DNA of 18,575 bases from Pseudomonadota bacterium (GTDB lineage Bacteria > Pseudomonadota > Alphaproteobacteria > Rhizobiales > Beijerinckiaceae): assembly GCA_023393655.1 (NCBI GenBank), contig JAEWKP010000348.1, forward strand, positions 1-18,575, written 5' to 3'. This document shows positions 8,011 through 15,147 of the stretch, piece after piece; position 1 is the first letter of the stretch; each line of letters begins with the position of its first letter. The notes beneath the pieces are model-generated. The model ran no database searches, was not told where the DNA came from, and saw only the letters and a list, made by a program, of their open reading frames with translations. Position numbers and translations under genes: made by a program.

Positions 8011-10151
8011 CAGCCGCGCCCGCCCGAGTCGACGAGGATCGTCGCCGTGATGGTGCGGCCCATGATGCGCGCGGCTTCCATCGCCTGGACGATGTCCTGC
8101 TGGCGTGTGCCGTAGAGCCGCGCGACAAGCACGATCTCCTCGGCCATGCCGACGAGCGGGGCGATCCTGACATTGCGGCCGAGCGCGCCGCCATCCATCA
8201 CCACGAGATCGAAATGGCGGCTCGCATCGGCCAGCATCCGCGTCGCGAAGGTCCGGCCGACGCCCTTCTGCGGCGGGGCCTTGCGGCGCCCGCCCGACAT
8301 CATCGCAACATCCTTGCTGGCGCCGAAATGGATCGCCGCCTCCAGGCTGCTTTCGCCACGGAGCAGGTCCATCAGGCCGGGGCCGCTCTCCTCCGGCGCC
8401 TTTTCGAGATCGGCATCGACCAGCAGCACGCGCTCGCCCTGTTGCACGGCGGCTTCCGCGAGGAGGTCCGTCACGCGCTCGCGATCGGCCGCGTCGGCCT
8501 CGACCGAGGTCAGGAGGAGGCTGCGGGCCGCCGTCGCGGCCGTTTCCGGCGCGTTGAACAGGCGCAGCAGCGCGAGCGCGGCCTCGCTACCGGCTTCGAC
8601 TGGCGCGGGTGGCACCTTCCACAGGCGCCAGCGTCGCTTCGTGGCCGGCTTGCGGGGCCGCATGATGGCGATGACCGGCGCGCCCACCAGCGCCTCCGTC
8701 TGGGAACGTGACATCACATGAGGCGCGGCGTATTCCCGGATCAGGGCGAGGCCCGCGCCAAGGCCGAGACCCAGCATTCCGGCGGCGGCGGCGAGCGGCA
8801 GGATCGGCGGCCAGCTCTTCTGCTGCGGCGGCTGCGCCCGGCTGATGATGCGGGCATTGGTGGTGTCGAGATTGGCCTGCTCGCGGGTTTCCTGGGCGCG
8901 CAGCAGGAAATTGGCATAGACGGTGCGGGCAGCCTCGAGATCGCGCTGGAGATCGCGTAGCCGGACCGAGGCCTGGTCTGCTCCCTGCGTCTGCCGGGTC
9001 AGGGCTTCCAGCTTGCCGGCGAGCAGCTTCTCGTTGCCGAGCGCGCGCTCGTAATCGGTGCGCACGGATTGCTCGACGCGGGTGATTTCGGTCGCGATCA
9101 TCTGGCGGATATGGACGAGCTGGCTCTGGGCCGCGCCGATCGAGGGGTGGCGCGGGCCAAGCTGGCTCTGCAGATCGGCCGCGCGCTGGACCAGCGTCGC
9201 CTCCTGCTCGCGCAGCTTGGCGACGACCGGCGACTGGATCGCCTCGGTCGAGCTGCCGGCCAGGCTGCCGCCGCCGCGGCGCTGCTGGGCGATCTGCTCG
9301 ACCTGGGATTTGAGCGCGGCCGTTCGTGCCTGGGCGGCGGAGAGCTGGTTGCTGATCTCGCCGAGCTGCTGGTCGCTGATCAGCCGTCCGGAGGAGGCGA
9401 CGAGATTGTTCTCCTGGCGGTAGCGCTCGACGGCGTTCTCGGCCTTCTCGACGCGCTTGCGCTGTTCGTCGAGCCGGGCGGTCAACCCGTCGGAGGCCTC
9501 GGTCGCTGCCTTGCTGCGGGCATCGGCCTGGTCTGCGAGATAGGCTTCGGCAATGGCGTTGGCGAGTTTCGCGGATTTCTCCGCATCCTTCGTCGTCACG
9601 ACGACGTCGACGACGAAGACCTTGTCGGCGCGGCGCACCGAGAACTTGCGGCGCAGATTGGTCAGCGTGCGCGTTTCCGCGGGCGTCAGGCTGCCATCGG
9701 CATTCGGCGGATCGGCGGCGTCCCGGCCGAAAAGGCGCGAGAGCAGGCCCCGACCATTGAACTCGCTATCCTCCGCGAGATGCGTGGCGCGGATGGCGCG
9801 CATCAGCACGCTGGTGGACTGGATGACGCTGGTCTGGCTCTCGACCTGCGCCAGGCCGCCATCCGGAGAGACGGTGCTGGGGTTGACGTCGTTGTCGACG
9901 ACGTTGCGATCACGCGGGTCGATCAGGAGCTGGGCCGAGGCGGTATAGAGCGGCGAGGTCACGACGCCATAGGCCAGCGCCAGGCCCGCCAGCAGGCCGG
10001 CGATGCCCAGGATCATGAAACGGCGGTGCCAGAGAATGCGCCAGAGCTCGGAAATCTCGACAGCGCCATCCGGGCGCCGGCGATAGCCTTCCCGAGGAGC
10101 CGGCTGCACCGCTTCCTCCTGCCGATGATCGCTCGCAGCCAGGCTGGCCAT
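8010..10151 (-). CDS. Wzz/Wzc-like polysaccharide co-polymerase (GumC/ExoP type) with degenerate ATPase domain
   Basis: Numbered from the ATG at 10151, the 713-residue protein has a Wzz domain with a first membrane helix at about 44-65 and VTSPLYTASAQLLIDPRD after it. Long periplasmic coiled coils follow (about 185-290 and 355-425), then a second membrane helix at about 450-470 after the PPQQKSWP proline motif. A cytoplasmic BY-kinase/ParA-like domain forms the end. Such proteins set chain length and link polymerisation to export. The kinase-like part keeps the second Walker-like strand VLLVDADL (575-582) and FDLVVMDGG (648-655). The P-loop position (TSVEADAADRERV, 548-560) has no GK[ST], and there is no C-terminal tyrosine cluster. 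It is therefore probably not an active tyrosine kinase. The start is uncertain: an in-frame GTG at 10109 has AGGAGG 5 bases upstream, while the ATG has GAGGA directly abutting it. Confidence 0.87.
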   Translation of the reverse strand: MASLAASDHRQEEAVQPAPREGYRRRPDGAVEISELWRILWHRRFMILGIAGLLAGLALAYGVVTSPLYTASAQLLIDPRDRNVVDNDVNPSTVSPDGGLAQVESQTSVIQSTSVLMRAIRATHLAEDSEFNGRGLLSRLFGRDAADPPNADGSLTPAETRTLTNLRRKFSVRRADKVFVVDVVVTTKDAEKSAKLANAIAEAYLADQADARSKAATEASDGLTARLDEQRKRVEKAENAVERYRQENNLVASSGRLISDQQLGEISNQLSAAQARTAALKSQVEQIAQQRRGGGSLAGSSTEAIQSPVVAKLREQEATLVQRAADLQSQLGPRHPSIGAAQSQLVHIRQMIATEITRVEQSVRTDYERALGNEKLLAGKLEALTRQTQGADQASVRLRDLQRDLEAARTVYANFLLRAQETREQANLDTTNARIISRAQPPQQKSWPPILPLAAAAGMLGLGLGAGLALIREYAAPHVMSRSQTEALVGAPVIAIMRPRKPATKRRWRLWKVPPAPVEAGSEAALALLRLFNAPETAATAARSLLLTSVEADAADRERVTDLLAEAAVQQGERVLLVDADLEKAPEESGPGLMDLLRGESSLEAAIHFGASKDVAMMSGGRRKAPPQKGVGRTFATRMLADASRHFDLVVMDGGALGRNVRIAPLVGMAEEIVLVARLYGTRQQDIVQAMEAARIMGRTITATILVDSGGRG
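10110..10120 (-). promoter_or_regulatory. Strong Shine-Dalgarno for an alternative GTG start of the co-polymerase
   Basis: On the minus strand AGGAGG (10115-10120) sits 5 bases before an in-frame GTG at 10109. If used, the co-polymerase loses its first 14 residues, none of which belong to the Wzz domain. This is the best ribosome-binding site near that gene's 5' end, so the shorter form is at least as likely as the ATG form. Confidence 0.5.
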
Positions 10152-10356
10152 TCCTCATACTCTACATACGCAACAATGCCGGCACAGCGGCCTTTCCAGG
10201 CCGCGGCACCTCCGGGACCATGCCATCGACTCCTTAACAAGCCCCGCTCGGCCGCGACGCCGCTGCGGCGCAGGGCTAACCAAATCGAAATCCCGGCATG
10301 GCAGGTTGCCCGTCGCTCGCGCGTCGTTCGGCGCGCGCCGCCGCGTGGGATGGGGC
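10152..10356. promoter_or_regulatory. Divergent intergenic region, co-polymerase / GINT1-like gene
   Basis: This region of about 205 bases must drive the minus-strand co-polymerase/polymerase unit and the plus-strand GINT1-like gene. An AT-richer patch lies next to the co-polymerase start. A perfect 6-base GC-rich inverted repeat (GCGGCC, 6-base loop, GGCCGC) occupies 10187-10204. CTTAAC-like and GGCTAACC-like motifs occur at about 10232-10238 and 10274-10281, the latter resembling the GGCTTAACC repeats near 14059-14082. No convincing -35/-10 pair was found. Confidence 0.4.
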
Positions 10357-11877
10357 ATGCGACTGACGTTGACGATCGGTGCTTCGCCGTTGCGGCGATG
10401 GCATCTCCTGCTGATCGATCGCCTGAGCGGTATTCCGGGCCTCGATCTGTCGATCGCGCTGCCGGAGGTCGATCCGGCCGACCAGAGCGGGCTCGGGCTT
10501 CTGTTTCGCGTCGAAGGCCTCCTCCACGGCCTGCGGCCCGATAGCCTGTTCGCCACGGCCTCCCGCAGCGATGTGACGGTTCCGATCGGCCGGTCGGCGG
10601 GAACTGCCGATCTGGTTCTGGATCTCGGCACCGGAGCGACAGGCGTGCCGGGGCGTCGCTGGACCCTGCATAGCGACGGAGAGGCGGGAGAGGGCGCTCT
10701 CGTTGCTGCCTTGCTCGCCGGGCGGATGCCGCTGGTCGAACTGAAGGAAGGCGGCGAACTGATCGCCGCCGGCCGCCCGGGAACCGAATATGGCCGCGTC
10801 CTCCTGGCGACGCTGGACGACGTCCTCAGCCGGCTGGTGACGCTGATCGTTGCCGCGGTGTCCGGCGGGCGACTGCGTGTTCCGGCCCTGCCGATGATGG
10901 AGGCCGAGCAGCCGGCGACGTCCGTGCCGCAAGCCGGCATCGCGAAGACCATCGCCAAGGCGGGGGTCTCGAAAGCGCTCGCACTGGTCTACCGGACCTG
11001 TTTCCACGCGCCGCATTGGCGGGTCGGCTGGCGCAAGCTCGACGGCCCCGACCTGTTCACCCTGCAAAGGCATCCCGACAGCGGCTGGACCGATCTGCCG
11101 GATGACGGAACCCGCTTCTATGCCGACCCGTTTCCGATTCTGCACGATGGCCGGGTCACGCTCTTCGTCGAGGATTTCGTCCATGCGGTCGGCAAGGGCA
11201 TCATCTCGGCGGTGGAATTCGGGCCGGATGGGCCGCTGGGCCGGCCCGAGCCCGTCTTCGAACAGCCGGGCCACCTGTCCTATCCCTTCGTCTTCGCGCG
11301 GGACGGGGAAATCTGGATGATTCCGGAAAGCTGCAGCGCGGGGCGGGTCGATCTGTTCCGCGCCACCGCCTTCCCGGGCGGCTGGGTGAAGGAGGCGACC
11401 CTGATCGAGGGCATCGTCGCAAGCGACGCCACCCTCATCGAACGGGATGGGCTGTGGTGGCTGTTCGCGACGGTGCGCGATGGCGGCGGATCGTTCTCCG
11501 ACGCGCTGCATCTGTGGTCGGCGTCGGATTTCCGGGGACCCTGGGCCCCGCATCCGCGCAATCCCGTGCTGATCGATATCGCCTCGGCGCGCCCCGCCGG
11601 CCGCATGGTCCTGCGTGACGGCCAATTGCTGCGCCCGGTGCAGGATTGCCGCCTGGGCTATGGCAAGGCGCTCGGCATCGCCCGCGTCACACAACTCGAC
11701 GATGCCGGTTTCGCGCAGGACATCGGGACCATCCTCGAAGCCGGTCCGCTCTGGCCCGGCCGCCGCCTGCACAGCCTGAACAGCGCCGGCGGCTTCGAAT
11801 TCATCGATGGCTCGGCGATGGTTCGGCGGAATCCGCTGGCTCGGCGGAAGCCGGCGGACGCGAACGCCAGTTCCTGA
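10357..11877 (+). CDS. Two-domain protein: formyltransferase-like N-terminus and GINT1-like five-bladed propeller C-terminus
   Basis: The 506-residue cytoplasmic protein has no signal peptide. Residues 1-190 look like a Rossmann-type domain, starting MRLTLTIGASPLRRWHLLLI and containing TADLVLDLGTG. In related bacterial proteins this region resembles formyltransferases, but I see no formyltransferase active-site Asn-His-Asp set. Residues about 230-490 match the domain named after the N-terminus of plant glucosamine inositolphosphorylceramide transferase 1, a GH43-like propeller. Repeated blade motifs are RFYADPFPI, TLFVEDF, HLSYPFVF, IWMIPES, ASDATLIE, WWLFATV, NPVLID and SARPAG. I chose ATG 10357 because the conserved core begins there; an ATG at 10306 would add an Arg-rich leader. 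The gene is monocistronic, and its last 77 bases overlap the convergent GNAT gene. It is plausibly a sugar-modifying or transferring enzyme for the polysaccharide; its reaction is unknown. Confidence 0.72.
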   Translation: MRLTLTIGASPLRRWHLLLIDRLSGIPGLDLSIALPEVDPADQSGLGLLFRVEGLLHGLRPDSLFATASRSDVTVPIGRSAGTADLVLDLGTGATGVPGRRWTLHSDGEAGEGALVAALLAGRMPLVELKEGGELIAAGRPGTEYGRVLLATLDDVLSRLVTLIVAAVSGGRLRVPALPMMEAEQPATSVPQAGIAKTIAKAGVSKALALVYRTCFHAPHWRVGWRKLDGPDLFTLQRHPDSGWTDLPDDGTRFYADPFPILHDGRVTLFVEDFVHAVGKGIISAVEFGPDGPLGRPEPVFEQPGHLSYPFVFARDGEIWMIPESCSAGRVDLFRATAFPGGWVKEATLIEGIVASDATLIERDGLWWLFATVRDGGGSFSDALHLWSASDFRGPWAPHPRNPVLIDIASARPAGRMVLRDGQLLRPVQDCRLGYGKALGIARVTQLDDAGFAQDIGTILEAGPLWPGRRLHSLNSAGGFEFIDGSAMVRRNPLARRKPADANASS

Positions 11878-12964
11878 GGGCGTGACCGGCTCTGTCGGCG
11901 AGCACGGCGAGCCGGCCGACCAGCGTGCGCGCGCCAGTCACCGAATCCAGCGTCTCGGACTGCGTGGCGAAGCGCCGCTTGAAGTCCTCGCCGCCGCACA
12001 TGAAGTCGACCATCTCCAGGCCCTGGTCGATCGACCACTGGATATAATCCATCATCAGGACCATGCCGGGCGAGGCGCGCTCGAATTCCGGGTCGTAAGT
12101 GGTGATGAAGGCCATCATCCGCCGGCGCTGGACGACGTTGATCGAGACCGCGACGACGGTACCGGCCAGTTCCAGCACGAAGACATGCAGGATGCCGAGC
12201 CGGGCCATCACGCCGACCAGCGCGGCAAGCGCCGGCGCGCCCTCGTCGAACAGGTCGGAGGCGCGGCCGTGCCGCTCCAGCCATTTGCGCTTGAGGGCGG
12301 CGACGCGGGCGAGCACCGGCTCCAGCGGCTCGTCCGGGCCCATCAGGCGGAAGCGGAGTTCGCCGCCTTCCTCCATGAATTTCCGGCCGCGCCGGTAGTT
12401 CTGCCGCGTTTTCTTAGACTGCGCCTCGAACCAGTCCGTGCCGCGCTGCCAGGGGCCGGCGACGCGATAACTGATCTCGCTGCGATGGTTGGGGCGCAAG
12501 GTGCCGGCCGTGACGTCCGGGGCGATGATGCCCCGGATGGCGGCATCCGGCAGGAGCCGGTTGAGATAGAGCATGTCGAAGCGGCCGGCTGCGGCGATTT
12601 CCCACCACAGCGCGGCGACGGCGTCGCGGTTCCGGTCTGGGGCGAGGAGCGCGTCGCCATAGTCGCTATGCTCCTTGGCAGCCCATTCCAGCACGTTGAC
12701 GCCGCGGCGCCGGATCGTGGCGAAGGGCAGCACGGCTTCGAGCTCGGCGCCGTTCCACACCAGGCCGATCAGGAGGTCGCGGTCGTCGCGGCGCGTCGCC
12801 GTGCGCCACCAGGCATCGATCCAGCCATGGCTCTGGAAGACGAGCCCGTCGCTGCGTTGCCATAGCGCGTCCCAAGCCGGGCCGATTGCCCTGAGCCTGT
12901 CGTATGACCTGACGATTTCCAGTTCCCGGCCGCCTGCCGCGGCGAGCCGCTTCTGCCCGCTCAC
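11801..12964 (-). CDS. GNAT-fold acyltransferase (BioF2/CelD-like, Acetyltransf_6 family)
   Basis: The 387-residue protein fits the double-GNAT family seen in cellulose and exopolysaccharide loci. Features are FQSHGWIDAWWRTA near the N-terminus, AVLPFATIRRRGVNVLEWAAKEHSDYGDAL, then KKTRQNYRRGRKFMEEGG (the basic helix typical of this family). Further on come LHVFVLELAGTVVAVSINV, FITTYDPEFERASPGMVLM and a final DFMCGGEDFKRRFAT. Members transfer acyl groups from CoA donors, probably onto glycans or lipids. The start is GTG 12964, overlapping the upstream hydroxylase stop as GTGA, with GAGGAA about 9 bases upstream. The open frame continues further upstream, but that part is only a shadow of the hydroxylase gene. 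The C-terminal ~25 residues (Pro/Ser/Ala-rich) lie in the overlap with the convergent gene. Substrate unknown; O-acylation of polysaccharide or lipid is inferred from context. Confidence 0.82.
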   Translation of the reverse strand: MSGQKRLAAAGGRELEIVRSYDRLRAIGPAWDALWQRSDGLVFQSHGWIDAWWRTATRRDDRDLLIGLVWNGAELEAVLPFATIRRRGVNVLEWAAKEHSDYGDALLAPDRNRDAVAALWWEIAAAGRFDMLYLNRLLPDAAIRGIIAPDVTAGTLRPNHRSEISYRVAGPWQRGTDWFEAQSKKTRQNYRRGRKFMEEGGELRFRLMGPDEPLEPVLARVAALKRKWLERHGRASDLFDEGAPALAALVGVMARLGILHVFVLELAGTVVAVSINVVQRRRMMAFITTYDPEFERASPGMVLMMDYIQWSIDQGLEMVDFMCGGEDFKRRFATQSETLDSVTGARTLVGRLAVLADRAGHALRNWRSRPPASAEPADSAEPSPSHR

Positions 12965-13986
12965 GACCGGGTTTCCTCGATCTCCGGCGCGGCCTGCTGC
13001 CGGCTGGCGCGCGGGCGCAGGCGCAGCCTGATCTGGCGCCACATCCGCTTCAGCGGCATCAGATAGAGGCCGGAGAGGGACTGGTAGTCGCGGACATTGC
13101 GCTCCATCAGCCCGAACTTGAAGTCCTCGTCGGGCTTGGGCACGCAGAGCGTTCCGAAGAAGCGATCCCAGAACGAGAACAGCAGGCCGAAATTCTTGTC
13201 GTAATGGCGCGGGTCGACGCTGTGATGCAACTGATGCCAGTGCGGGCACAGGACGACATTGTTGAGCGATCCGAACGAGATCTTGAAATGCGTGTGCCTG
13301 ACGAAGTCCATCATCAGGATGTTGCGCATCACATAGACATTGATGCCGAACACGGTGAGTTCGACCAGATTGAGCGAGACCAGCGACCAGATGCCGAAGC
13401 AGATGCCGGGGATGACGCCGTCCCAGGCCCGGTTCATCAGTTCGTCCAGCGGGTGGACGCGGTCCTTGGTGATGCCGACCATCACCTCGGCGGAATGATG
13501 GACCTTGTGCAGCTCCCACAGGATCGGGAAGCGGTGCTGTGCAACGTGGTAGAAATAGTACGAGATGTCGTAGGCCAGCAGCATCGTCACGGTGAAGATC
13601 ACTGTCGTGACCGGTCCGGCCGGGCCGGGGATCAGGGGCGGGTCGATCTGGAAAATCGTCGCCAGGACCCGGTTGGTCGCATAGCCGACCGCGACGACGA
13701 AGGTGATGCCGGCCGGCAGCATCAGGAAGGGCATGATCGCCTTGCGCGTGACCCAGAACAGCAGGTCGGCCTTGGCTGAGGGATGGGTGATGATCTCGTG
13801 GGGAAACACGAAATCGAAGAACTCGCGGAAGCTGCGCTCCTTCGTCGTCCTGAGATAGGCGACGAGCGCGCTCACGAGCGCCGTCAGCAGGAGCAGCCCG
13901 GTCGCCACCAGGCTCGTCGCCGAGATCTTGTCGAGGATCCTGCCGATAAAATCGGCCATTTGCGCAAACATCGGCATCTCAATCAT
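12961..13986 (-). CDS. Fatty acid hydroxylase / sterol desaturase family membrane di-iron enzyme
   Basis: The 341-residue integral membrane protein carries the complete histidine clusters of the fatty acid hydroxylase superfamily: H-x3-H at 147-151 (HVAQH), H-x2-HH at 160-164 (HKVHH) and H-x2-HH at 251-255 (HQLHH), with His178 between them. These ligate a di-iron centre that hydroxylates or desaturates lipid chains using O2. Four or so hydrophobic segments surround the clusters (about 25-45, 82-102, 125-147, 190-218). The gene starts an operon with the GNAT acyltransferase (GTGA overlap). ATG 13986 is used; in-frame ATGs at 13977, 13971 and 13959 are possible and no clear Shine-Dalgarno decides between them. 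The substrate is unknown. Hydroxy fatty acid, carotenoid or hopanoid/sterol-type modification are all possible for the family. Confidence 0.87.
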   Translation of the reverse strand: MIEMPMFAQMADFIGRILDKISATSLVATGLLLLTALVSALVAYLRTTKERSFREFFDFVFPHEIITHPSAKADLLFWVTRKAIMPFLMLPAGITFVVAVGYATNRVLATIFQIDPPLIPGPAGPVTTVIFTVTMLLAYDISYYFYHVAQHRFPILWELHKVHHSAEVMVGITKDRVHPLDELMNRAWDGVIPGICFGIWSLVSLNLVELTVFGINVYVMRNILMMDFVRHTHFKISFGSLNNVVLCPHWHQLHHSVDPRHYDKNFGLLFSFWDRFFGTLCVPKPDEDFKFGLMERNVRDYQSLSGLYLMPLKRMWRQIRLRLRPRASRQQAAPEIEETRS

Positions 13987-14112
13987 CGATGCGGAGCCAC
14001 ATGGCTGGCCCGCGGGTGATTAAACGTTTAGCCGAGGGGATGAAAGGCCAAGGCCCAAGGTTAAGCCATTTCTGGTTAAGCCCGGGCGACCGCGTTCGCA
14101 GAATGTGGAGGG
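13987..14112. promoter_or_regulatory. Intergenic region upstream of the hydroxylase operon, with repeated TTAAGCC motifs
   Basis: This 126-base gap lies between the wspR stop and the hydroxylase start, both minus strand. It holds a perfect palindrome TAAACGTTTA (14021-14030) and two exact copies of GGTTAAGCC (14059-14067 and 14074-14082), 15 bases apart. A degenerate third copy, GTTTAGCC, lies at 14026-14033 overlapping the palindrome. No T-tailed terminator for wspR was seen. Confidence 0.5.
14059..14082. repeat. Direct repeat GGTTAAGCC x2 (15-base period)
   Basis: Two identical 9-base units lie 15 bases apart, start to start, 73 or more bases upstream of the hydroxylase start codon. The unit also forms a quasi-inverted arrangement with the TTAA cores facing across CCATTTCTGG. 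It resembles a transcription factor site. TTAA spacing is 11, not the 7 of the classical CtrA site. Confidence 0.45.
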
Positions 14113-15135
14113 TCAGCGATCGGGCGAAAGCTCCGCATAGACCAGGCGGTTGCGACCTTCGTTCTTGGCGCGGAACAGGGCGAGGTCGGCGGCATTGACC
14201 AGCCGGGCGGGGGCACCCTCGGCATCCGGCCAGGCGGTCGCGACGCCGACGCTGATCGTCACCCGGTCGGTGCCATGAGCGATGTTCAGGTCGCGCACGC
14301 CCTGCACCAGCCGCTCGGCGACATGGACGGCCCCTTCCTGCGGCACACCGGTCAGGATCACCACGAACTCCTCGCCACCGAAGCGCGCGGCGAGATCGGT
14401 CGAGCGGGTCGAGCCGTCCTGGATCACACGGGCGACCTGCTTCAGCACGTCGTCGCCAGCGAGGTGGCCATAGGCGTCGTTGTAGCGCTTGAAATGGTCG
14501 ACATCGATCATCAGCACCGAAAGCGGGCTCTGGGTGCGCTGGCAGCGCCTCCATTCGGCGGCGAGATACTCGTCGAAATAGCGCCGGTTGCCGAGGCCGG
14601 TCAGGCCGTCGATCCGGGTCAGGCGTTCGAGCTCGAGGTTGGCGCGCATCAACTCGCGCTGGCTCTCGCGCAAGGCGCGATAGGCCTCGTCGCGCTGGAG
14701 ATGATCGAGATAGGCGCGGGTGTGGTAGCGCACCCGGGCGATCAGTTCGATCTTGTCGGGCAGCTTGACGAGATAGTCGTTGGCGCCGGCCTGGAACGCC
14801 TCGCTCTTTGTCGACGGGTCCTCCTTGGTGGAGAGCACGATGACGGGCACGGCATGCAGCGCGGGATGCTTGCGGTACTGCCGGACGAGGTCGAGCCCGT
14901 CGACGCCGGGCATGACGAGGTCCTGAAGGATGACCGTCGGCTTGACGCGCTGGGCGATCGCGATCGCCTCCAAGGGATCGGTGCAGTAGTGAAAATCGAG
15001 ATCGCCGTGGTGAGCGAGCGCGCGTCGGACCGCTTCGCAGACCATGACCTGGTCGTCGACCAGCAGGACCATTGACAGGTAGCTGTCGGCCGGAGGCGGG
15101 ACGTCGGGCAGGGAAGATTTCGTTTCGCCTGTCAT
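14113..15135 (-). CDS. wspR: Response regulator diguanylate cyclase (REC-GGDEF), WspR-type
   Basis: The 340-residue protein has an N-terminal receiver with acidic pair Asp27-Asp28, phospho-acceptor Asp72 (LQDLVMP) and Lys124. A coiled helix (about 140-172) links it to a GGDEF domain with an intact GGEEF active site (253-257). The RxxD product-inhibition site (RSTD, 244-247) lies exactly five residues upstream of GGEEF. It should therefore make c-di-GMP from GTP when phosphorylated and be feedback-inhibited. Domain order, size and position as last gene after a CheA hybrid and a CheB match WspR of the Pseudomonas Wsp surface-sensing system. I chose ATG 15135, which has AAGG 6 bases upstream; a TTG two codons earlier is less likely. 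It lies 12 bases after the wspF stop, so it is clearly in the same operon. Confidence 0.9.
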   Translation of the reverse strand: MTGETKSSLPDVPPPADSYLSMVLLVDDQVMVCEAVRRALAHHGDLDFHYCTDPLEAIAIAQRVKPTVILQDLVMPGVDGLDLVRQYRKHPALHAVPVIVLSTKEDPSTKSEAFQAGANDYLVKLPDKIELIARVRYHTRAYLDHLQRDEAYRALRESQRELMRANLELERLTRIDGLTGLGNRRYFDEYLAAEWRRCQRTQSPLSVLMIDVDHFKRYNDAYGHLAGDDVLKQVARVIQDGSTRSTDLAARFGGEEFVVILTGVPQEGAVHVAERLVQGVRDLNIAHGTDRVTISVGVATAWPDAEGAPARLVNAADLALFRAKNEGRNRLVYAELSPDR

Positions 15136-15147
15136 GGGCAACCTTCA

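Noticed and set aside
10187..10204. GC-rich hairpin as a transcription terminator
   Set aside because: It lies between two divergent starts where no transcript should end, and it has no following T-run on either strand.
9069..10544. 491-codon open frame on the plus strand
   Set aside because: It runs antisense to the co-polymerase and through the intergenic region into another gene in the wrong frame; no motifs.
10276..11772. 498-codon open frame on the minus strand
   Set aside because: It is opposite the GINT1-like gene, whose frame has clear domain motifs; the antisense product has low-complexity composition and no recognisable domain.
12965..13519. N-terminal extension of the GNAT reading frame
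   Set aside because: It is a different-frame reading of the hydroxylase gene; the GTG at 12964 with GAGGAA upstream and a GTGA overlap is the natural start.
14059..14082. Classical CtrA site (TTAA-N7-TTAA)
   Set aside because: The two TTAA cores are separated by 11 bases instead of 7, so it does not fit the consensus and is reported only as an unassigned repeat.
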